60,905 bases of DNA. It comes from Sphingomonas sp. 28-63-12. GTDB lineage: Bacteria; Pseudomonadota; Alphaproteobacteria; Sphingomonadales; Sphingomonadaceae. The notes below the pieces were generated by a model that was given only the letters and a program-made list of their open reading frames with translations, was not told the DNA's origin and did not search any database. A program made the translations under genes and the position numbers. Location: NCBI GenBank assembly GCA_002281535.1, contig NCGD01000021.1, positions 1-60,905 of the forward strand. The letters run 5' to 3'. Of this stretch, positions 56,388 to 60,905 are shown piece by piece (the first letter of the stretch is position 1; each line of letters begins with the position of its first letter).

Positions 56388-57377
56388 CTAAATCCAGCCC
56401 TCAAGCACCTGGTCCGGCGGGCGGTGGCCGTCCGCCCAGACGCGGATGTTGGTGATAACCTTGTCGCCGGTCGCCAGTCGCCCTTCGAAGGTGGCCGAGC
56501 CCATGTGGGGGAGCATCGCGACATTGGGCAGCGCAAGCAGGCGCGGGTCGATCTGCGGCTCATGCTTCCACACGTCTAGGCCCGCACCCGCGAGCCGGCC
56601 GGCCTCAAGGGCGTCGACCAGCGCGTCTTCATCGACAATCCCGCCGCGCGCGGCGTTGATCAGATAGACATGCGGCCGCATCAGGCCAATGCGGCGCGCG
56701 TCGAGCAGCCCCTCGCTATCGGCATTGCGCGGCGTGTGGATCGTCAGAATATCGATGGCGCCGAGCATCTCGTCGAGCGATTCGTGCCATGTCGCGGCGA
56801 GCTGGGCTTCGAGCACAGCGGGCAGGCGGTGGCGATTGTGATAATGGATCGACAGGCCAAAGGCGCGCGCGCGCAGCGCCACCGCCTGGCCGATCCGGCC
56901 CATGCCGATGATCCCCAGCGCCTTGCCGCCGATGCGGTGGCCGAGCATCCCGCCCGGGCTCCAGCCCTTCCACTGGCCCGATCGGACGAGCTTCTCGCCC
57001 TCGGCCAGCCGTCGGGGTACCGAAACGATCAGCGCCATCGTCATGTCGGCGGTATCTTCGGTCAGCACGCCGGGCGTATTGGTGACGATGATGCCGCGGG
57101 CGCGTGCCGCCTGGAGCGCGATATGATTCACGCCAGCACCGAAATTGGCGATCAGCCGTAGCCGGTCGCCGGCACCGGCGATCAGCTCGGCATCAATGTC
57201 GTCGGTCACCGTCGGCACCAGCACATCGCAATCGGCCATCGCAGCGGCCAGCTGGTCGCGCGTCAGCGCGACGTCGCCGCGATTATGGGTGGTGTCGAAC
57301 AATTGTTCCATGCGATCCATCACCTGATCGGACAATTCGCGAGTCACGATCACCTTGGGATGGGGCACCTTTGGCAT
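56388..57377 (-). CDS. D-isomer-specific 2-hydroxyacid dehydrogenase
   Basis: A 329-residue NAD(P)-dependent dehydrogenase of the glyoxylate/hydroxypyruvate reductase type. GIIGMGRIGQAVALRA is the Rossmann loop; the catalytic Arg is in INAARGGIVDEDAL and the His in MLPHMGSATFE. Start is uncertain: ATG 57377, 57389 or 57398. Substrate not certain. Confidence 0.92.
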   Translation of the reverse strand: MPKVPHPKVIVTRELSDQVMDRMEQLFDTTHNRGDVALTRDQLAAAMADCDVLVPTVTDDIDAELIAGAGDRLRLIANFGAGVNHIALQAARARGIIVTNTPGVLTEDTADMTMALIVSVPRRLAEGEKLVRSGQWKGWSPGGMLGHRIGGKALGIIGMGRIGQAVALRARAFGLSIHYHNRHRLPAVLEAQLAATWHESLDEMLGAIDILTIHTPRNADSEGLLDARRIGLMRPHVYLINAARGGIVDEDALVDALEAGRLAGAGLDVWKHEPQIDPRLLALPNVAMLPHMGSATFEGRLATGDKVITNIRVWADGHRPPDQVLEGWI

Positions 57378-57494
57378 GGGGCGTCTCATTTCGGGCATGG
57401 ATACCGATTGGCGGGTCTCGATAGCGCCGTCAACGGTGTTGAAGATTGGGCATTGAACACGGTAAACGGGCAATGACCAATTAAGGGGTGGTGC

Positions 57495-57986
57495 ATGCGA
57501 TTCTGGGCCTGGATTTTAGGGATCGCCGCGGCGCTGCTGGTGGCGGGACTTGCCAATGACGCTGCGCATTCGGAGAAGCGTAAGACGCCCTATTATGCGT
57601 CGATTGCTGCCGGCAAGGCGCGGATGCGGACCGGACCGGGCCGTAATTATCCCGCCAGCTGGCTGTATCAGCGTGCCGATCTGCCGATCAAAGTGGTCGA
57701 TAGTTACAAGGAATGGCGCAAGATCGAGGACCCCGACGGCACTCAGGGCTGGATGCAGGGCAATTTGCTGAGCGATACCCGCACCGGCATCGTGATGGGC
57801 ACCAATGCCGATATGCTTGAGGCACCGCGTTTCAACGCGCCGCTGCTATGGCGAGCGGCGCCGGGGGTGGTGGGGCGGATCAGCCGGTGCGCGCGCGGCT
57901 GGTGCTGGTTCGATGTCCGCGGCCGCGCCGGTTATGTCGAGGCGAATCGGCTCTGGGGGGTCGATCCGCAGGAGCAATTATCCTGA
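57495..57986 (+). CDS. Secreted bacterial SH3-domain protein
   Basis: A 163-residue protein with a signal peptide (FWAWILGIAAALLVAGLAN) and two SH3b-like units (ARMRTGPGRNYPASWLYQR with WMQGNLLS, then a second ending in GYVEANRLWG). It probably binds cell-wall peptides in the periplasm. Starts at ATG 57495 after GGGGTG, divergent from the dehydrogenase gene. Confidence 0.85.
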   Translation: MRFWAWILGIAAALLVAGLANDAAHSEKRKTPYYASIAAGKARMRTGPGRNYPASWLYQRADLPIKVVDSYKEWRKIEDPDGTQGWMQGNLLSDTRTGIVMGTNADMLEAPRFNAPLLWRAAPGVVGRISRCARGWCWFDVRGRAGYVEANRLWGVDPQEQLS

Positions 57987-58471
57987 CGGCGATCGCTGCT
58001 TGCGGGGTCAGAATCGTCGAAGACGACGCGACGGGGCCTGAAATCACGGCGCTGGTCGCGCTGCATGTTGCGGCAGCGCATTCGGTGACACCGGCCCAAC
58101 ATGCCTTTGCGCTGGGGATTGCGGCACTGCGGGCGCCTGACATCAATTTGTGGTCGTTATGGGAGGGGCCGGCGCTGCTCGGCTGCGTGGCGCTCAAATC
58201 ATTTGGCGATGGCACGGGTGAGGTGAAATCGATGCGCACCGATCCAGCGCATCTGCGGCGTGGAGTGGCCGCGCGGCTGCTCGATCACGTGATCGCGGTT
58301 GCGCGCGCGCGGGGCTGGCGGTCCCTCAATCTCGAAACCGGCACCGATCCGTCATTTGCGCCGGCATGGGCGCTTTACCGCCGGTTCGGCTTCGTCGACT
58401 GCCCGCCCTATGGCGATTATGCGGAAAGCGACCATAACCGCTACATGACGCTGGCGTTGGCGGCAGCATAA
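57983..58471 (+). CDS. GNAT family N-acetyltransferase
   Basis: About 162 residues. The acetyl-CoA motif is MRTDPAHLRRGVAARLLDHV, followed by GWRSLNLETGTDPSFAPAWA and LYRRFGFVDCPPYGDY. Substrate unknown. No ATG, GTG or TTG fits the domain start; CTG 57983 overlaps the SH3 stop as CTGA, while GTG 57902 overlaps by 85 bases. The start is therefore uncertain but the family call is sound. Confidence 0.8.
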   Translation: MTAIAACGVRIVEDDATGPEITALVALHVAAAHSVTPAQHAFALGIAALRAPDINLWSLWEGPALLGCVALKSFGDGTGEVKSMRTDPAHLRRGVAARLLDHVIAVARARGWRSLNLETGTDPSFAPAWALYRRFGFVDCPPYGDYAESDHNRYMTLALAAA

Positions 58472-58591
58472 ACCGGATAAATTCCAGCGACGCGCCTTTT
58501 CCTCGCAACCGCACCATCGTGGCCTTGCCCCCCCGGGGGCATCGTCCTAGAAGCGCCGCAATTCCTCCCTCCGGACACAAAGAGAACCGCT

Positions 58592-58966
58592 TTGGTCGAC
58601 CTGTCCCAGTACCTGCCGATCCTGCTCTTCATCGGCGTCGCGCTCGCGCTTTCCGGCGTGTTCGTGTTCGCGCCGATGGCGGTTTCGCGGCTGACGGGCG
58701 CGCACAAGCCGACGCCTGAAAAGCTGACCGAGTATGAATGCGGCTTCCCGGCTTTTGAGGACAGCCGCAGCCAGTTCGACGTGCGTTTTTACCTGGTCGC
58801 GATTCTGTTCATCATCTTCGATCTGGAAGCGGCGTTCATTTATCCTTGGGCGGTGTCGGTGTTCAAACTCGGCTGGGTGGCGTGGTTTTCGATGATGGTC
58901 TTCATCGCCGAACTGGCGCTTGGCTTGGCCTATGCGTGGAAAAAGGGAGCGCTCGATTGGGAGTAG
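58592..58966 (+). CDS. nuoA: NADH-quinone oxidoreductase subunit A
   Basis: A 124-residue NuoA with three membrane helices. [21 protein letters not shown] (the loop after TM1) is diagnostic, followed by [17 protein letters not shown]. It starts at TTG 58592 and is the first gene of the complex I operon; about 120 bases of non-coding sequence upstream should hold the promoter. Confidence 0.95.
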   Translation: MVDLSQYLPILLFIGVALALSGVFVFAPMAVSRLTGAHKPTPEKLTEYECGFPAFEDSRSQFDVRFYLVAILFIIFDLEAAFIYPWAVSVFKLGWVAWFSMMVFIAELALGLAYAWKKGALDWE

Positions 58967-59496
58967 AACTCGAAAGAGCCCCCGCGCCCGGCACTTTGCC
59001 AGACGTTGGCTTCCTCAACGACATCAACAGCGAGCTGGGTGACAAGGGCTTCCTCGTCACCTCGACCGAAGACCTCTTCCAATGGGCGCGCACCGGCTCG
59101 CTGTGGTGGATGACCTTTGGTCTGGCGTGCTGCGCGGTCGAGATGATCCATGTGAACATGCCGCGTTATGATCTCGAGCGCTTCGGCGCCGCCCCGCGCG
59201 CATCGCCGCGCCAGTCGGACGTGATGATCGTGGCGGGCACGCTCTGTAACAAGATGGCCCCGGCGCTGCGCCGCGTGTACGACCAGATGAGCGAACCGAA
59301 ATACGTCATCTCGATGGGCAGCTGCGCCAATGGCGGCGGCTATTATCATTACAGCTATTCGGTCGTGCGCGGCTGCGACCGGATCGTGCCGGTAGATATC
59401 TATGTCCCCGGCTGCCCACCGACTGCAGAGGCGCTGCTGTACGGCATCATGCAGCTGCAGCGGAAAATCCGTCGCGTCGGGACGATCGAACGGTGA
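58957..59496 (+). CDS. nuoB: NADH-quinone oxidoreductase subunit B
   Basis: A 179-residue NuoB carrying cluster N2 next to the quinone site. Ligands are in [18 protein letters not shown] and [12 protein letters not shown] 58957 overlaps nuoA by 10 bases and is preceded by GGGAG at 8 bases; ATG codons further in would cut the N-terminus. Confidence 0.95.
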   Translation: MGVELERAPAPGTLPDVGFLNDINSELGDKGFLVTSTEDLFQWARTGSLWWMTFGLACCAVEMIHVNMPRYDLERFGAAPRASPRQSDVMIVAGTLCNKMAPALRRVYDQMSEPKYVISMGSCANGGGYYHYSYSVVRGCDRIVPVDIYVPGCPPTAEALLYGIMQLQRKIRRVGTIER

Positions 59497-60272
59497 GGGC
59501 ACCCGCGCCTGCCTATGCCGCCAATGACGGCGTGATCGACACCGCAATGGCCGCGCTTGGCGATCTGATCGTCGATACACTCGACGCGCACGGCGAGGTC
59601 ACGCTGACGATCGACCGCACGCGGCTGATCGAGGCGATGATCGCGCTGCGCGATACGCCGGGGCTCGAATATCAGCAGCTGATGGAAATCGCCGGCGTCG
59701 ATTATCTCGACCGGGCCGAGCGGTTCGACGTTTGCTATCACCTGCTCAGCCTGACCCGGAACCACCGCATCCGCGTGCGCGTGACCACCGATGAGGAAAA
59801 GCCGGTGCCGTCGGTGACGGGCATCTGGCCGGTCGCGGGCTGGCTCGAGCGCGAGGTGTACGACATGTACGGCGTGCTGTTCGAGGGGAATACCGATCTG
59901 CGCCGCATCCTCACCGATTACGGCTTTCGCGGCCACCCGCAGCGCAAGGACTTCCCGCTCTCGGGCTATGTCGAGCTGCGCTATTCCGAAGAGGCGAAAC
60001 GGGTCGTGTATGAGCCGGTGAAGCTCGCGCAGGATTTCCGAGCCTTTGATTTCATGAGCCCGTGGGAAGGGGCGAATTATATCCTGCCCGGCGACGAAAA
60101 GGCTGCACCCCCGGTGCCGCCGCCTGCGCCCCCGCCGCCGACGCCCAAGACCACCGAGACGACCGCGCAGACGGGCGCAGGCAAGCCCGGCCCCGATGCC
60201 GGCCCCAAGCCCGCCGATCCCGATGTCGTGAAAAAGCCGCGCAAGCCGCGCGCCAAGAAGGTGGAGAAGTGA
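59493..60272 (+). CDS. nuoC: NADH-quinone oxidoreductase subunit C with long Pro/Lys-rich tail
   Basis: A 259-residue Nuo[21 protein letters not shown]-like sequence, [20 protein letters not shown] and [15 protein letters not shown] are typical of the 30-kDa subunit, which ends near residue 205. The last 55 residues are low complexity: a Pro run (about 206-220), then Gly/Pro/Ala, then Lys/Arg-rich [13 protein letters not shown]. Starts at GTG 59493 with GTGA overlap to nuoB. Confidence 0.93.
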   Translation: MRAPAPAYAANDGVIDTAMAALGDLIVDTLDAHGEVTLTIDRTRLIEAMIALRDTPGLEYQQLMEIAGVDYLDRAERFDVCYHLLSLTRNHRIRVRVTTDEEKPVPSVTGIWPVAGWLEREVYDMYGVLFEGNTDLRRILTDYGFRGHPQRKDFPLSGYVELRYSEEAKRVVYEPVKLAQDFRAFDFMSPWEGANYILPGDEKAAPPVPPPAPPPPTPKTTETTAQTGAGKPGPDAGPKPADPDVVKKPRKPRAKKVEK

Positions 60273-60291
60273 CCAGCGCAAGTTTCCGCTT

Positions 60292-60389
60292 CCCCGGCGA
60301 AGGCCGGGGCCCAGTTGCACGCCGCTTTTTGGCGCGCGTTGCGCATGACAATATCGACCCGCTCGACTGGACCCCGGCCTGCGCCGGGG
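60292..60389. repeat. REP-like two-hairpin element between nuoC and nuoD
   Basis: First arm: CCCCGGC (60292-60298), GAAG loop, GCCGGGG (60303-60309). Second arm: CCCCGGC (60372-60378), CTGC loop, GCCGGGG (60383-60389). The arms are also inverted relative to each other. It fills most of the 144-base gap inside the nuo operon, where such genes usually abut. It matches the elements near 38.65 and 49.1 kb. Confidence 0.75.
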
Positions 60390-60416
60390 AAGCGCTCAAG
60401 GGGCAGGGAGGCGCGC

Positions 60417-60905
60417 ATGGCTGATCATATGGAAAAGCTCGCCGGGATCACCGACGCCGCCGATCCCACGACCGGCGATGTCGCGATCGAGAATTACACG
60501 ATCAATTTCGGCCCGCAGCATCCCGCCGCGCACGGCGTGCTCCGCCTCGTCATGGAGCTCGACGGCGAGATCGTCGAGCGGCTCGACCCGCATATCGGCC
60601 TGCTCCACCGCGGCACCGAAAAGCTGATCGAGCACAAGACCTATCTACAGGCTTTGCCCTATTTCGACCGCCTCGATTACTGCTCGCCTTTGTGCATGGA
60701 GCATTCCTACGTGCTCGCGATCGAGAAATTGCTCGATCTGGAAGTGCCGATCCGCGCGCAATATCTGCGCGTGTTTTTCGCCGAACTCACCCGCATTTCC
60801 AATCATATGCTCAATCTCGGCAGCCATATGATGGATGTCGGCGCGATGACGCCGAACCTGTGGCTGTTCGAAATCCGCGAGGATTGCCTCAATTTCTTCG
60901 AGCGC
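60417..60905 (+). CDS. nuoD: NADH-quinone oxidoreductase subunit D (partial)
   Basis: The first 163 residues of NuoD; the gene runs past the window edge. [53 protein letters not shown] and [20 protein letters not shown] are conserved and build the quinone cavity. ATG 60417 is preceded by CAGGGAGG. Confidence 0.95.
   Translation, partial: MADHMEKLAGITDAADPTTGDVAIENYTINFGPQHPAAHGVLRLVMELDGEIVERLDPHIGLLHRGTEKLIEHKTYLQALPYFDRLDYCSPLCMEHSYVLAIEKLLDLEVPIRAQYLRVFFAELTRISNHMLNLGSHMMDVGAMTPNLWLFEIREDCLNFFER

Overview
The window is GC-rich, gene-dense DNA from an alphaproteobacterium, most likely a member of the Sphingomonadaceae. I infer this from the shared gene order ChvI/ChvG - short HprK - RapZ - EIIA(Man) - HPr next to pckA, the lptD-surA-pdxA-rsmA and purN/purM - hdaA - ppk1 - ppx blocks, nuoABCD, and the sequence style of the proteins. 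No tRNA, rRNA, CRISPR array, transposase or integrase was found.

The most notable region is the left end (about 1-9.2 kb). It is a compact biosynthetic gene cluster for a thiazole/oxazole-modified peptide (TOMM / linear azole-containing peptide). Behind an AT-rich promoter region lies a 164-residue precursor whose C-terminus carries the core SCCCCTPCCC and whose N-terminus looks like a twin-arginine (Tat) signal peptide. After a short hairpin follow seven genes that nearly all overlap by a few bases: a B12-binding radical SAM enzyme, an E1/ThiF-like leader-binding partner, a YcaO cyclodehydratase ending in PxPxP, a SagB-type FMN dehydrogenase, a 662-residue protein I do not recognise, a Rieske non-heme iron oxygenase and an alpha/beta hydrolase. 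No dedicated ABC transporter or leader peptidase is present, so Tat export of a modified precursor is an attractive hypothesis. A convergent NADPH-dependent FMN reductase closes the region.

9.9-14.9 kb: rmuC, then a visibly AT-rich acyltransferase-3 gene (probably acquired), then a membrane AraC-type regulator followed by a CPBP intramembrane protease. 14.9-21.8 kb: an rRNA/tRNA methyltransferase, the regulatory PTS genes (HPr, EIIA, RapZ, HprK), the ChvG/ChvI two-component system and divergent pckA with a nested palindrome upstream. 21.9-27.6 kb: small hypotheticals, a lipoprotein, a Tat-exported DUF885 zinc peptidase, a Ca-binding-loop protein, a DUF3597 protein and an NfeD/SPFH pair. 27.8-31.4 kb: guaB, rsmB-like methyltransferase, a TPR protein and a lone 54-residue Flp pilin. 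31.5-37.0 kb: the outer-membrane biogenesis operon lptD-surA-pdxA-rsmA. 37.2-42.2 kb: pepA, holC, ndk, a membrane hypothetical, a YjbR protein, purN and a purM that lacks the usual first 40 or so residues. 42.2-49.0 kb: a secreted DUF2066-like protein, hdaA, ppk1, ppx and rnd. 49.2-58.5 kb: aspS, an APC transporter, PPK2, a glycosyltransferase, a nitronate-monooxygenase-like protein with a cysteine cluster, PsiE, a 2-hydroxyacid dehydrogenase, an SH3 protein and an acetyltransferase. 58.6 kb to the end: nuoA-B-C-D (nuoD cut by the window edge), with a two-hairpin REP-like element between nuoC and nuoD; related hairpins occur near 38.65 and 49.1 kb.
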